Notes: generated from the sequence alone by a model not told the origin. A stretch of 64,000 nt of DNA from an uncultured Shewanella sp. (GCF_947501665.1 NZ_CANMWS010000031.1:16040-80039); one strand, 5' to 3'. Positions 53,323 through 62,652 are shown, numbered from the stretch's first letter. Translations and numbers: made by a program.

Positions 53323-53574
53323 AATACTCTCCTTTTCAAGTCATCGATTATGCCTAATGTTAGTGAGTTAACTTATGGCTTACGATGCGATTGGGGTGTT
53401 AGTTGAATAACTGTATTAACTCATTACTCTCATTTTTTTCACATCATAAGTATGGCTTAAAAATACACAATTGACAGCAATGATGCATATCAGCGGATGG
53501 AAAGAGAAAAATGGGCAGGGGAAGTCGCTATTTTTTGAGCAAAAATAGATTCTATTGTTTTAATTTGAGGTTTA
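53323..53574. other. Intergenic region
   Basis: About 250 bases between the small basic gene and the HAD gene, both on the minus strand. I see no further structure. Confidence 0.4.
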
Positions 53575-54198
53575 TTATGGCGTTACTTTAGGGAGGAGTG
53601 TGGTGAGTTCTGATGGGTGTTCAAAAAGGTGATCTGGTTGGTATTGAGATAAAATATGGGCTGAGTTATAGCCCCATGATACCGCTACACTGGCAATACC
53701 AGCTTGCTTGGCGGCTTCAATATCTCTGGTTTCATCACCAATATAAAATGTATTGCTCATATCACATTTTATATTCTCTAAGCACTTTTTAATGCCTTTG
53801 GCTTTACCAAAAATAGTGTGGCAGCAGATCACACTGCTAATGATTGAGTGTAAATGTTGATCTTGCAAAAATGCTTCTATGTTGGTCTGACTGTTTGAGG
53901 AGACGATATGTAATTGAGTGCCTTCCTGGTGCATTTTAATGAGTATGTCACTGAGGCCTGTTACTATTTCTTGTTGAAATAATTGTGCTTTAAATGCTTT
54001 TCTGATGCGATAAATAAACAGAGGGAGCTCATATCGTTTGATACCAAAAGCCTCGATAACGTTATCTGAGGATAAATCTTTTAAATCAACCCAAGATAAA
54101 TCATGTCGCCCTGTGTATTGGGTTAAACATCGATAAATCAATTCGCCAGATTGGACTATGGTACCGTCGAAATCTAAAATGAGCGTTGTTTTTAGCAA
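53575..54198 (-). CDS. HAD-superfamily phosphatase (phosphoglycolate-phosphatase-like)
   Basis: 207 residues. HAD motifs: I, LILDFDGTIVQSG (nucleophile Asp and general acid Asp); II, IVSSNSQ; III, KAKGIKKC (Lys); IV, YIGDETRDIEAAKQAG. A helical cap sits between motifs I and II, so it is the C1 type as in Gph/PhnX/YqaB-like enzymes. It removes phosphate from a small metabolite in the cytosol; substrate not assignable. Confidence 0.85.
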   Translation of the reverse strand: MLKTTLILDFDGTIVQSGELIYRCLTQYTGRHDLSWVDLKDLSSDNVIEAFGIKRYELPLFIYRIRKAFKAQLFQQEIVTGLSDILIKMHQEGTQLHIVSSNSQTNIEAFLQDQHLHSIISSVICCHTIFGKAKGIKKCLENIKCDMSNTFYIGDETRDIEAAKQAGIASVAVSWGYNSAHILSQYQPDHLFEHPSELTTLLPKVTP

Positions 54199-54326
54199 GG
54201 CATTTTTCTTTTTATGATCTTTGCAGAAGAGACTACACCTATTATTTAGGCTTGTCTAATTTAACGCTGATGGCGAATGAGATTGGTTAACGGGTGTTGC
54301 AGGCGTTGAGTACTGCGAAAGAGAAA

Positions 54327-54351
54327 GCAGGTAATAAGCTCTATTACCTGC
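54327..54351 (-). terminator. Rho-independent terminator
   Basis: GCAGGTAATA (54327-54336) pairs with TATTACCTGC (54342-54351) around a 5-base loop, a perfect 10-bp stem. On the minus strand a T-rich tail (TTTCTCTTT) follows. It ends the transcript of the exported protein 11 bases after its stop. Confidence 0.8.
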
Positions 54352-54361
54352 ATGATTTTAA

Positions 54362-54742
54362 TTAATAGCCCGTTTCATAATCCATAGATGCACTATTGGT
54401 GGTTTCCCAAGTGCCATCATCATATAAAATCGTGGCTTTTGCGGTGGTATTGCCGCTATAGGCACGAACGGTGACATAACATTGAGTTCCGCCTGAACAA
54501 CTGGCATCGCCTTGCCAGATAACCGTATCCACATTTTTATTGATGTTTTGAATCGTAAAACGACCGGAAGTACTATTGCCAAAGCTAAAATCCAGACCTG
54601 AGCAATTTGAGGTGCCATTGCCAAAAACATTACCGCCGGGTTTGACATTTAAATAGCACACTAAGTTTGCAGAGAGGGCGTTTTGCGACAGTAATAATGT
54701 TGATACTAATGCCGATGCTTTTAATAGTTGAGTGAATTTCAT
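54362..54742 (-). CDS. Small exported hypothetical protein
   Basis: 126 residues from the ATG at 54740-54742 (GGA upstream), giving a signal peptide (KFTQLLKASALVSTLLLSQNALS, cleavage near LSA-NLV). A longer frame to 54832 is less likely. The mature part is a small Gly/Ser/Thr/Asn-rich beta protein with four Cys (LVCYL, SNCSG, ASCSGG, QCYVTV), which probably make two disulfides. Family not recognised. Periplasmic or secreted. Confidence 0.7.
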   Translation of the reverse strand: MKFTQLLKASALVSTLLLSQNALSANLVCYLNVKPGGNVFGNGTSNCSGLDFSFGNSTSGRFTIQNINKNVDTVIWQGDASCSGGTQCYVTVRAYSGNTTAKATILYDDGTWETTNSASMDYETGY

Positions 54743-55015
54743 TTGAAGTCCTTTTTCGTTTTTATTGGCTTTGCACTTAATTAAAGCGTTTTTTTCAATC
54801 ATTAAGCTAGCAAGCTTGGTTGCAGTCGACAATGTGCGGATAGGGTGTGAATAGGAAAACCACTCTAAAGGGGGAAGTCAAAAGTAGGGTGTTTTTTGAG
54901 GGGAAGAGTAGGTTATTGATATTGATATTAGTGCATTGTTATTTTAACATATAAAAATCAACTTCTTATCATTTTTTTGTGGTGAGATGAAAGCAGTAAA
55001 AGGAATGATTGTAAG

Positions 55016-55531
55016 ATGTTAGCTGTGAAGTGGTATAAAAAACCTGAGATGATCGTGGCATTTTCCGCCTTATTGATAAGTTTAATTACTGCTGCGGTGA
55101 GTGTATATTCTGCATACGTTGATCGCAGTTATGCTCGCGCATCAGTTTGGCCAAGGTTAGAGTTGCATCGCAGTTTTGGTAGCAATCATTTTAACTATGG
55201 TGTGACCAACAGTGGTAATGGCCCTGCATTAATCCAATATGCAGTCGTGATGTATCAATCTAAACCGATTAAAGTATGGCGGGATATTCCCAATTTGCCT
55301 GTGGTTTCCCAATCTCATATGAGTAACCGAATTTTATCGCCTCAAGCACAGATAAGTTCGATGTCATATCAAGGTGACAAGGTGAGTTTTTTACTCAATA
55401 TGGATGAATCTATCGACATGGAGCTGTGTTACTGTTCGCTGTATGAGGAATGTTGGGTTATTAATAAAGACAATGACGTTAATCCGGTTGAACAATGCAA
55501 GATTGACCCATCGATTGCTTTTAAGCAATAG
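55016..55531 (+). CDS. Single-span membrane protein of unknown function
   Basis: 171 residues. One N-terminal membrane segment (MIVAFSALLISLITAAVSVYSAYV), then an Ig-like/beta-rich region (RASVWPRLELHRSFGSNHFNYGVTNSGNGPALIQYAVVMY). Proteins of this type are common in marine gammaproteobacteria but uncharacterised. The C-terminal part has several Cys (CYCSLYEECWV). It lies 124 bases before the ParM-like gene on the same strand. Confidence 0.65.
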   Translation: MLAVKWYKKPEMIVAFSALLISLITAAVSVYSAYVDRSYARASVWPRLELHRSFGSNHFNYGVTNSGNGPALIQYAVVMYQSKPIKVWRDIPNLPVVSQSHMSNRILSPQAQISSMSYQGDKVSFLLNMDESIDMELCYCSLYEECWVINKDNDVNPVEQCKIDPSIAFKQ

Positions 55532-55655
55532 CGTGACTCTTTATGTGTATAGCCGAGAGCAAGTTTTCAAGGCATAACGTGGAAAGCACTAAAGTTTATT
55601 GAAAAAGTGTCGATATAGACGGGTAATCCCTTTTTTTAATAGGCTCAACTTTATA

Positions 55656-56678
55656 ATGCAAGCAGTCACATTAAAGTTTGCCATCGATGATGGTTCGACA
55701 AACGTAAAAATTAGCTGGCTAGATAAGGGACAGGTATGCAGTATCACCTCACCTAACTCCTTTAGAAAAGATTGGAAAAGTGCGGCGCTATTAAGTGATA
55801 AGAAAATTTTTAATTATCAAATAGGCTCCACCAAATACACTTATGATGCCACCTCTGATAAGGCTTTATCGACTACCCATGTCGCTTTTCAATATGATGA
55901 TTTAAACTTGCTATCGGTGCATCACGCACTGTTGCAAACAGGGGTTGCGCCTTGTGAAGTGAAAATTTTGGTTACTTTGCCTATCACAGAGTTTTACAAT
56001 GCCGATGATTGTCAGAAAAATGAAGCCAATATTGCTCGCAAAAAAGCGAATTTAATGCGTGAGATTAGTTTAAATAAAGGCGATGTGTTTAAGATTGTCG
56101 ATGTGGAAGTCTTGCCTGAAAGCCTGCCTGCAGTGTTAACCACCTTAGTGGACTCTGGCGTCAATGAATTTACTAAATCATTAGTGATTGATGTGGGAGG
56201 CACCACATTAGACATGGGCGTTATTGTGGGTGAGTTTGATGATATTTCCAGTGTGTATGGGAATGCTGAAATTGGCGTGTCTATGGTGACGGATGCCACG
56301 AGAAAAGCGTTAGCGGCTGCAGACAGTGATGCCAGTTATTTAGTGGCTAATGAGTTGATTAAGCGTCGTCATGATAGTGAATTTGCCAGTGAAGTGATCA
56401 ATGATTTAAGCAAAGTTGATTGGGTACTTGAGTGTATTGCGAATAAGATTAATGAGCTGGGAGACGCTGTCGCTTATGAAGCAAAAACCTTTATGCGCAA
56501 TCCTAATCGCATTTATTTAGTGGGCGGCGGAGCAACATTAATTGAACAAGCGGTGAGAGAGGCTTATCCGAGTTTAGTGAGCAAAATTATATTACTGGAT
56601 GAACCTCAAGAGGCACTTTCTCGTGAAATTTGTTGTTACCATGCAGCGGAAGTCGATGAGATAGCTCAAGCTTCGTAA
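55656..56678 (+). CDS. parM: ParM/StbA-type actin-like plasmid segregation protein
   Basis: 340 residues from ATG 55656; the 55599 start adds 19 residues that do not fit the family. It is very close to ParM of plasmid R1: DDGSTNVKISW, SPNSFRKDWK, DKKIFNY, VHHALLQTG, VTLPITEFYN, the phosphate loop VIDVGGTTLDMGVI and LVGGGATLI. ParM forms ATP-driven filaments that push plasmid copies apart, with ParR as adaptor on the parC centromere. Here it lies among chromosomal genes. Next gene is the ParR-like partner, 24 bases downstream. Confidence 0.88.
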   Translation: MQAVTLKFAIDDGSTNVKISWLDKGQVCSITSPNSFRKDWKSAALLSDKKIFNYQIGSTKYTYDATSDKALSTTHVAFQYDDLNLLSVHHALLQTGVAPCEVKILVTLPITEFYNADDCQKNEANIARKKANLMREISLNKGDVFKIVDVEVLPESLPAVLTTLVDSGVNEFTKSLVIDVGGTTLDMGVIVGEFDDISSVYGNAEIGVSMVTDATRKALAAADSDASYLVANELIKRRHDSEFASEVINDLSKVDWVLECIANKINELGDAVAYEAKTFMRNPNRIYLVGGGATLIEQAVREAYPSLVSKIILLDEPQEALSREICCYHAAEVDEIAQAS

Positions 56679-56702
56679 GCTTAATGAAAAGAGAGACTAA
56701 AC

Positions 56703-57419
56703 ATGCGTATTCGATGTAGCTTTATTGTTGAGCCGGAAGTGCATACTCATCATCAGTATGCAATTGATATTTTAAGGGCTTGGCAAAAACAAGAAAAAGA
56801 GCAAGAAAGCAATAAAGAAGTGATGATTGGACGAAGTAACGCGTTTCATCAGTCTTTATATCTTTCAGGGCTTTATTTGCATAAATTGTCTCCTGACTTG
56901 CCTCAGTTAGTCAGTGAACTCTTGCCAAATGATGAGCTAAGTGTTGAGCCTTTATTATGGCAGTTGGCACAAGTTGGGATTAAGCAAAAGACACAAGATG
57001 CCATGTTGTCTCAATCTCAATGGCAGCAATTTTCTTCCATGTTGGAAAAACACGGTGAGGAGCAGACTCAAGCACTAAAAACAGAATTGGCTTCAGTGTC
57101 TTCATCTTCAGAAGGGGGAGAAGGGAGAAACCTACACGTTCAGCTTGATAATATTACTTCACTGCAATTGGAGTTATTAGAAAAGGTTAATAAACTGGAC
57201 GCTGGAGCGTCAAAAACTGAGACCATCAACACAAATCAAGTCAGTCAAAACCTTGAATCGATAAAGTCCAGCCAGCAGGATTTAATCAGACGGCTTAATG
57301 TCATTAGTCAGCAATTAACAATGCCTCAACAGTCGGTAGCTATTAAGAGTGCTGAGGACGATACACTTGAAACGCAACTAAAACGTGCTCGCAGTGTGAA
57401 GGCTAAAGGTTTGTGGTAG
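56703..57419 (+). CDS. ParR-like partition adaptor protein
   Basis: 238 residues. The N-terminal about 85 residues align by eye with R1 ParR, a ribbon-helix-helix DNA-binding protein: FIVEPEVHTHHQYAIDILRAW, then GRSNAFHQSLYLSGLYLHKLSPDLPQLVSELLP. The rest is about twice the length of ParR and is largely helical or coiled-coil (KTELASVSSSSEGGEG...LLEKVNKLDAG...LESIKSSQQDLIRRLNVISQQL), a feature not in R1 ParR. It should bind a centromere near the operon promoter and cap ParM filaments. Ends before a strong terminator. Confidence 0.7.
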   Translation: MRIRCSFIVEPEVHTHHQYAIDILRAWQKQEKEQESNKEVMIGRSNAFHQSLYLSGLYLHKLSPDLPQLVSELLPNDELSVEPLLWQLAQVGIKQKTQDAMLSQSQWQQFSSMLEKHGEEQTQALKTELASVSSSSEGGEGRNLHVQLDNITSLQLELLEKVNKLDAGASKTETINTNQVSQNLESIKSSQQDLIRRLNVISQQLTMPQQSVAIKSAEDDTLETQLKRARSVKAKGLW

Positions 57420-57436
57420 TGTGATGTGTGCATATT

Positions 57437-57464
57437 GAAAACACACTGAATGTAGTGTGTTTTC
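57437..57464 (+). terminator. Rho-independent terminator of the parM-parR operon
   Basis: GAAAACACACT (57437-57447) pairs with AGTGTGTTTTC (57454-57464), an 11-bp perfect stem with a 6-base loop and a short T-rich tail, 17 bases after the stop. Confidence 0.8.
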
Positions 57465-58046
57465 TTTGACTTTATTAATTATCTCTAATCAATTAGTTAA
57501 TATAAATTCTGGTTAAGCATCGCCAATAAATATCGCTATTTTATTCCTATCTGTGTTGTGCTTTCTACTTCTAGCGGGCTATTAGGCACGAGCCCCGCCT
57601 TGATATCGACAAACATATCGGCATTTAGCAATAAATGACATAAATAAAAACAAGAAATCAATTTAATTTATTGATTTTTAATCTTATTTTGTTTAAAGCA
57701 GACACTCATTATTCCGAGTTCAGCTTAGTTAATAAAATCGATATTATATTGGAGATAAATAATGAATATTGAATAAGCCCTCTTCGTCAGTCCAAGTTTT
57801 TTTGATGGTAAATGTGGCAGCTTGCAAGGCCATATCTTCCAGACTGAGTCCTTCACAAGTGAAAAGTGAGTGTTGGCGAGTGTCAACGAATAACGATTTA
57901 AGAGTGTTAATGTTTATCATATTATTGTGATTTAAAAATAGGGTTAACAGTCATTGTTAGCACGAAAGGCATGTGGTAACGCAGGGGATATTCAGTGTTC
58001 ATATTGTAAAAGACCCATGAGTCTACTTTATGACATTAGGCTTTTT
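57465..58046. other. Intergenic region with one possible small ORF
   Basis: About 580 bases between the ParR-like gene and the convergent lipoprotein gene. Besides the 58-codon ORF at 57744-57920 (minus strand), I see only AT-rich sequence. No iteron cluster that could be the parC centromere was found here. Confidence 0.4.
57744..57920 (-). CDS. Possible 58-aa small protein
   Basis: ATG at 57918-57920 and TAA at 57744-57746: MININTLKSLFVDTRQHSLF..., ending in HYLSPI. The composition is protein-like (mixed hydrophobic and charged, no repeats), but no ribosome site is evident. Below usual ORF-finder limits. Family not recognised. Confidence 0.4.
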   Translation of the reverse strand: MININTLKSLFVDTRQHSLFTCEGLSLEDMALQAATFTIKKTWTDEEGLFNIHYLSPI

Positions 58047-58499
58047 TTATGGTTTTGTTTTACACGTTAACTGACCAAAATCATCTTTTATACAGTGATA
58101 ACCACATTTTATCTCACTCATATTTTGTACACATTCTTGATTGGGCTTTTGAGCACAAGTCCATTGACCTGCAAATGACTTACAGTCATATCCGCAGACT
58201 TGCTGACCATATTGGTCATGGCATTGATACTTTTTATGGGGGGCTGCGGTGTTGATATTGATACTCGAAGGCTGATTGGTGAGTACAAATTGGTAGCCTT
58301 GTCGGTACGCTTGATTGAGTTTTACTTGCGATGTAGGGCATGATTCTGCGTAATTTGGCTGCATGTCTAGCTCATGACGAGCATCATTGATCCCTTGGCT
58401 ATAAGCCGCTTGGTGATTACAGTGTTGGGCTATCCAGTCTTGCTGCATTTGCGCGCAACCGGACAGTGAAATGATTACTATCAAGAGGAGATAACGCAT
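58047..58499 (-). CDS. Cys-rich small lipoprotein
   Basis: 150 residues from the ATG at 58497-58499, preceded by AGGGAAG. The 58667 start would place the lipobox far inside the protein and overlap the gluconate permease gene. Lipobox LSGC (Cys16). The mature part has many Cys in pairs (YQCHDQYGQQVCGYDCKSF, GQWTCAQKPNQECVQN, KCGYHCIKDDFGQLTCKTKP), a repeated C-x-x-x-C layout suggesting disulfide-rich modules. Function unknown; envelope location. Confidence 0.75.
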   Translation of the reverse strand: MRYLLLIVIISLSGCAQMQQDWIAQHCNHQAAYSQGINDARHELDMQPNYAESCPTSQVKLNQAYRQGYQFVLTNQPSSININTAAPHKKYQCHDQYGQQVCGYDCKSFAGQWTCAQKPNQECVQNMSEIKCGYHCIKDDFGQLTCKTKP

Positions 58500-58543
58500 T
58501 ATGCTTCCCTGTTTTATGAGCTTTTTGATTAAGGTTAGCAGAA

Positions 58544-59929
58544 TTACAAAAAAGCGGACATTAAGATAGCCATGATCCCTCCTGTGATCCCAATAATGGT
58601 CTCCATGATTGTCCAGGTTTGAAGAGTTTGCTTTTCGGTTAAGCCTAAATAACGATTGGCTAACCAAAAGCCAGAGTCATTGACATGAGAGAGAACAACG
58701 GAGCCCCCTCCAATGGCAATGGTGATCGCGGCCAGTTGTGCACCGTCAAGGTTAAGGGGAGTGATTATGGGGATAATCAAACCGCATGCAGTTAGCATGG
58801 CAACGGTTGCAGAGCCTTGAATGACTCTTACCGCTGCAGATAAAACAAAAGCAAGTACGACGACGGGTAAGCCCGATCCTGCGAGGATATTCCCCAAGGC
58901 AGTACCGACACCAGAATCAATCAATACTTGTTTGAAAATACCACCTGCGCCAGTGACTAAGATGATAATACCTGCGGGTTGTAGGGCGCTATTGCAAATA
59001 TCCATAATGCGATTGCCAGATATGCCACGCTTGATCCCTAAAAAGTAAAATGCCATTAAACAAGCAACTAAAATAGCGGTAAAGGGGTGACCAATAAATG
59101 CCAGCCATGAAAGTAATGGGGAGTTGGGGGCAATAAGTCGAGAGCCAAAAGTGTTTAGTGCGATCATGAATAGCGGTAAAATAATTAAACCTAAGGCCAG
59201 TAAAAAACTGGGGTTACCTTCTCCTTCACGGGTAATGGATATTGGGTGATTTTTTTGCGGGTCATGTTCTGTGTTTGGGGTGTTAAAACCCTTCTCACAG
59301 GGTAAGTCGATATGGACTTTAGTGGCGATAAAATGGCCGAAAATGGGACCTGCGAGGATCATGGCTGGAATAGAGGCTAACAAGCCGAATAAAATCATAT
59401 AACCAAAATCAGCCTGTAATTGCGATGCGACCAAAATGGGCCCAGGTGCGGGAATAAGAAAAGCTTGGCAGCTGGCAATGCCCGCAAGTAAAGCGATCCC
59501 CATTTTGACTATGCTATCTTGACTTCGTCTTACGACGGCAAAGGCAATACCAATGAGCAGCACAACGGCGACATCAAAAAAGAGAGGGAGCGCACAAATA
59601 AAACCTGTCAGTGTTAGTGCCCAATGTGCATTTTTTTTGCCAAATTGAGCCAATAAAGTGTGAGCAATACGATCGAGAGCGCCAGTGACTTCCATGACTT
59701 TTCCAAACATGGCACCTAATGCAACGACCACGGCAACAAACCCTAAGGTGCCTCCCATACCTTTTTGAATTGTACTCGCAATATTTTCAGGACTCATGCC
59801 TGACAGCAGCCCTGCAATCATAGAAACTAAAATCAGTGCGACCACGGCATGTAATCTTGTTTTCATGACGAGAAAAAGCAATAAGAGGATGGAACCTACA
59901 GCAGTAAGGATCAATGATGCGTCAGACAT
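58544..59929 (-). CDS. Gluconate permease, GntP family
   Basis: 461 residues with about 12-14 membrane segments. GntP-family motifs: GGTLGFVAVVVALGAMFGKVMEVTGALDRIA, ICALPLFFDVAVVLLIGIAFA, IPAPGPILVASQLQADFG and GSATVAMLTACGLIIP near the C-terminus. It imports gluconate (or a close sugar acid) with protons across the inner membrane. It is divergent from the gluconokinase gene with one GntR-type operator between, completing a gluconate-use module. Confidence 0.92.
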   Translation of the reverse strand: MSDASLILTAVGSILLLLFLVMKTRLHAVVALILVSMIAGLLSGMSPENIASTIQKGMGGTLGFVAVVVALGAMFGKVMEVTGALDRIAHTLLAQFGKKNAHWALTLTGFICALPLFFDVAVVLLIGIAFAVVRRSQDSIVKMGIALLAGIASCQAFLIPAPGPILVASQLQADFGYMILFGLLASIPAMILAGPIFGHFIATKVHIDLPCEKGFNTPNTEHDPQKNHPISITREGEGNPSFLLALGLIILPLFMIALNTFGSRLIAPNSPLLSWLAFIGHPFTAILVACLMAFYFLGIKRGISGNRIMDICNSALQPAGIIILVTGAGGIFKQVLIDSGVGTALGNILAGSGLPVVVLAFVLSAAVRVIQGSATVAMLTACGLIIPIITPLNLDGAQLAAITIAIGGGSVVLSHVNDSGFWLANRYLGLTEKQTLQTWTIMETIIGITGGIMAILMSAFL

Positions 59930-60038
59930 GGTGTTTCCTTTTTTGGTTATTATTCTCGATTAAAGATGCCTATTTTATTTATTGTGTAAGCAAGGATTTA
60001 AATCATCGAATGCTTGACTATGCTAGTGAACACAGCGT

Positions 60039-60058
60039 AATGTTACCGGTAACATTAT
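60039..60058. promoter_or_regulatory. GntR operator, perfect 20-bp palindrome
   Basis: TAATGTTACCGGTAACATTA is a perfect palindrome containing ATGTTA-N4-TAACAT, the known binding motif of E. coli GntR/IdnR. It lies between the divergent gntP-type and gntK genes, so one site can control both. Repression by the GntR-type protein encoded nearby, relieved by gluconate, is the expected mode. Confidence 0.85.
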
Positions 60059-60117
60059 ACAGAGATTATGTTGATGTCTATAAAAAATCAATGATATTTT
60101 AAGGATAGCAAATACAA

Positions 60118-60639
60118 ATGTATGAGAATATAAATGGCCGATGCCTCATTATTATGGGAGTCTCAAGTACGGGAAAGTCGTCTATCGGGAAAGCATTAGC
60201 CCAAGCGATTAATGCGCAATTTATTGATGGGGATGATTTACATCCAAAAGACAATCTTATTAAAATGGCTTCGGGACAATCACTTAACGATGATGATCGC
60301 CTACCTTGGCTTGAATGTGTACGAGATGCGATGGGGCAGTTAGTGGATGATGAGCATGCTGGTGTGATGGTATGCTCTGCATTGAAAAAACAATATAGAG
60401 ATGTCCTTCGTGAAGGAAATAAAAGGGCCGTTTTTTTACATCTGTATGGATCATTTGAGTTGATTTTACAACGAATGAAAAGGCGCGAAGATCATTTCAT
60501 GCCCATTGAATTACTGCAAAGCCAATTTGACGCATTGGCTTTTCCCTCAAGGGATGAAAGTGATGTTTATCACATTAATATTGACGGAACATTTGAGCAA
60601 GTGCTTGAAAAATGTTTAACTGAGATCCGTCAATTATAA
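60118..60639 (+). CDS. gntK: Gluconokinase
   Basis: 173 residues. It phosphorylates gluconate to 6-phosphogluconate, feeding the Entner-Doudoroff or pentose phosphate routes. P-loop MGVSSTGKSSIGKALA (Walker A G-x4-GKS), then FIDGDDLHPKDNLIKMASGQSLNDDDRLPWL, CSALKKQYRDVLR and MKRREDHFMP are family signatures. Divergent from the permease, with the GntR gene behind it on the opposite strand. Confidence 0.95.
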   Translation: MYENINGRCLIIMGVSSTGKSSIGKALAQAINAQFIDGDDLHPKDNLIKMASGQSLNDDDRLPWLECVRDAMGQLVDDEHAGVMVCSALKKQYRDVLREGNKRAVFLHLYGSFELILQRMKRREDHFMPIELLQSQFDALAFPSRDESDVYHINIDGTFEQVLEKCLTEIRQL

Positions 60640-60665
60640 TGTTTCAGTATATATAACAATATTGA

Positions 60666-61676
60666 TCAGGTGCTTTCTCCCAAATGAATACTAAACCCTA
60701 AGTCGATGGTTGATTGGACTGTATCATCATGATTGCCTTTAGGATCAAGTTGAGCGAGTAAGGCTTTAGCGGCGGTTTGCCCTATCGCTTCTCTTGGTGT
60801 CATTACGGTGGTTAATTTTGGCACTATTGCTTGACCAATATCATGGCCGTGAAAGCCTGCAATCGCCATATTATCAGGAACCTTGATGCCTTGTCGTTGA
60901 CATTCAAATATGGCTCCTACGGCAAGATCATCATTAGTACAAAAAATGGCGTTAGTTTGGGGATGTTCATCTAATGTTTGCTGCAATAGTTGGGCGCCTA
61001 ATGAAAAGGAAGAAGCACTTTGAGTGGAGATTTGGACAGGGTTAAGCTGATGTTTCAGCATGGCTTGTTGGTAGCCTTGATATTTTAATTCGGTCCGTTT
61101 GTCTAAACGGGCAGCAAGGTAAACGACTCTGTCATAACCTTTCTTTATGAGAGTTTCAGTCATGTTAGATGCCGCTCGCTTATTATCAAATCCGACTGCT
61201 ATGCCTATATGGCTCGAGCGGGTGTCCATCATTTCAATAATCGGAATACCTGATGTTTTGAGCATCTGTATGGTGCGTGGATTATGCTCAGTGTCGGATA
61301 GCAGTAAGCCATCTATATTATAAGATAATAGAGACGCGATATGTTTTTCTTCTTGATCGGGACAATAGCTGTAGTGAGCGAGCATCGTTTGATAATTGGC
61401 ACTGTCGGTAATACTCTCTATGCCTCGAATCACTTCTGCGAAAACTTGGTTGGTTAAAGAAGGGACCAAGACCCCAATAGCCTGACTTTTAGCAGCAGAT
61501 AACATGCTTGGCGCACGATTATTGATATAACCTAGGTGATTAATGGCCTGTTCAAGCTTTTGTTGAACCGGTATAGAGACTTGTTGTGGATCGCGAAGAA
61601 AACGGCTGACGGTCATCTTAGTGACGCCAACAAGATCCGCAACATCTTGCAGGTTAGGCCTTCTTTTTTTATTCAT
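60666..61676 (-). CDS. gntR: GntR-type LacI-family repressor of gluconate genes
   Basis: 336 residues. The N-terminal HTH NLQDVADLVGVTKMTVSRFLRDP and linker are almost identical to E. coli GntR. The effector domain (IGVLVPSLTNQVFAEVIRGIESITD..., AVGFDNKRAA, FCTNDDLAVGAIFECQRQGIKVPD, AIAGFHGHDIGQ) matches as well. It represses the gluconate permease and kinase until gluconate binds. Convergent with gntK; the operator palindrome at 60039-60058 is the likely target. Confidence 0.93.
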   Translation of the reverse strand: MNKKRRPNLQDVADLVGVTKMTVSRFLRDPQQVSIPVQQKLEQAINHLGYINNRAPSMLSAAKSQAIGVLVPSLTNQVFAEVIRGIESITDSANYQTMLAHYSYCPDQEEKHIASLLSYNIDGLLLSDTEHNPRTIQMLKTSGIPIIEMMDTRSSHIGIAVGFDNKRAASNMTETLIKKGYDRVVYLAARLDKRTELKYQGYQQAMLKHQLNPVQISTQSASSFSLGAQLLQQTLDEHPQTNAIFCTNDDLAVGAIFECQRQGIKVPDNMAIAGFHGHDIGQAIVPKLTTVMTPREAIGQTAAKALLAQLDPKGNHDDTVQSTIDLGFSIHLGEST

Positions 61677-61910
61677 GAAGTATCACGGGATTATAATTAG
61701 GTTAAGCCTGTTTATGATCTTGATTATACACTTGTATGATATGTCTATGCTACCGAGAGTTAATGTTTTTAATAGTGAAAAACGATGTTGGTAAATAGAG
61801 TGGAAATGTTGTTGAAAGTGTCATTGCGCATAGAATAAACTTGAGGGACTTTTCATTATATCGATAACGAATTATGATGCCGCTTTGGTATTTTGAACTA
61901 AAGGTCATTC

Positions 61911-62483
61911 ATGGATAAACTGGCTGCTATCTCCTTCTATATGAATGGATTAAGGCAAGAAAAATCATTTCCAATTCCCACTGATTTACTTGAGAATATT
62001 CATGTTTGTATCGTGAATGAAAATCATAATGTCGATGGCAGCTTATTGATTCAGAGATTGCGTGTATTAGATGATTATTGGCTGAATATGACTTGGGATT
62101 GTGCACTGAATGATATAGCTCATTTTAGTCAGTTAATGGTCAATAATCCAAGTCCATTGGCGTTTTATGAAGATTTAATGGATTTACTTCAAATGCATTT
62201 ATTAATGTCTGATAAGCAACAAGCGTTATGGTGGGCACATAAAATTGTGATTGCATGTTGTGGGCGGACACATTTGTATCTTGATATGGGATTTAAGGAA
62301 AGACAGAGTATTACAGCATTATTTACTCAATATTTTCCCTCTTTTGCATCAAAAAATATCGATAATAAAATGCGTTGGAAAAAATTTTTGTATAGGCAAT
62401 TTTGTTTAGTGGCTCAATTACCATTATGTCCAACCGCCTCTTGTTCTCAGTGTCCTTCTTACCAAGAATGTTATTCAGGTTAA
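61911..62483 (+). CDS. nifQ: NifQ-family protein
   Basis: 190 residues with AAAGG before the ATG. The C-terminus carries MRWKKFLYRQFC followed by Cys173-x4-Cys178-x2-Cys181-x5-Cys187 (LCPTASCSQCPSYQECYSG), which is the diagnostic NifQ cysteine pattern. NifQ supplies molybdenum as an Fe-S-Mo cluster for nitrogenase cofactor synthesis. The N-terminal helical part is looser. No nif genes lie nearby, so the molybdenum role in this organism is uncertain; it may be a remnant or act elsewhere. Confidence 0.8.
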   Translation: MDKLAAISFYMNGLRQEKSFPIPTDLLENIHVCIVNENHNVDGSLLIQRLRVLDDYWLNMTWDCALNDIAHFSQLMVNNPSPLAFYEDLMDLLQMHLLMSDKQQALWWAHKIVIACCGRTHLYLDMGFKERQSITALFTQYFPSFASKNIDNKMRWKKFLYRQFCLVAQLPLCPTASCSQCPSYQECYSG

Positions 62484-62652
62484 TTAACCTAAAAGCTAAT
62501 TTAGTGATAACGAATTAATGTGCTTAATGTCAATCCGTTTATATTCCTTTACAAAAATTGTGGGTATTATGGATTTTATTTTGTTTATTAATTGCACTTT
62601 GTTGTCAGCTTGGTACATTAATGTGAGCTATATCACATAAAGGATAATGAAA

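Noticed and set aside
55532..55655. parC-like iterons upstream of the ParM-like gene
   Set aside because: No repeated 10-12-bp unit is visible by eye; the centromere may lie elsewhere or be degenerate.
58500..58667. Extension of the Cys-rich lipoprotein frame to 58667
   Set aside because: It would overlap the gluconate permease gene and bury the lipobox; the ATG at 58497-58499 has a good ribosome site.
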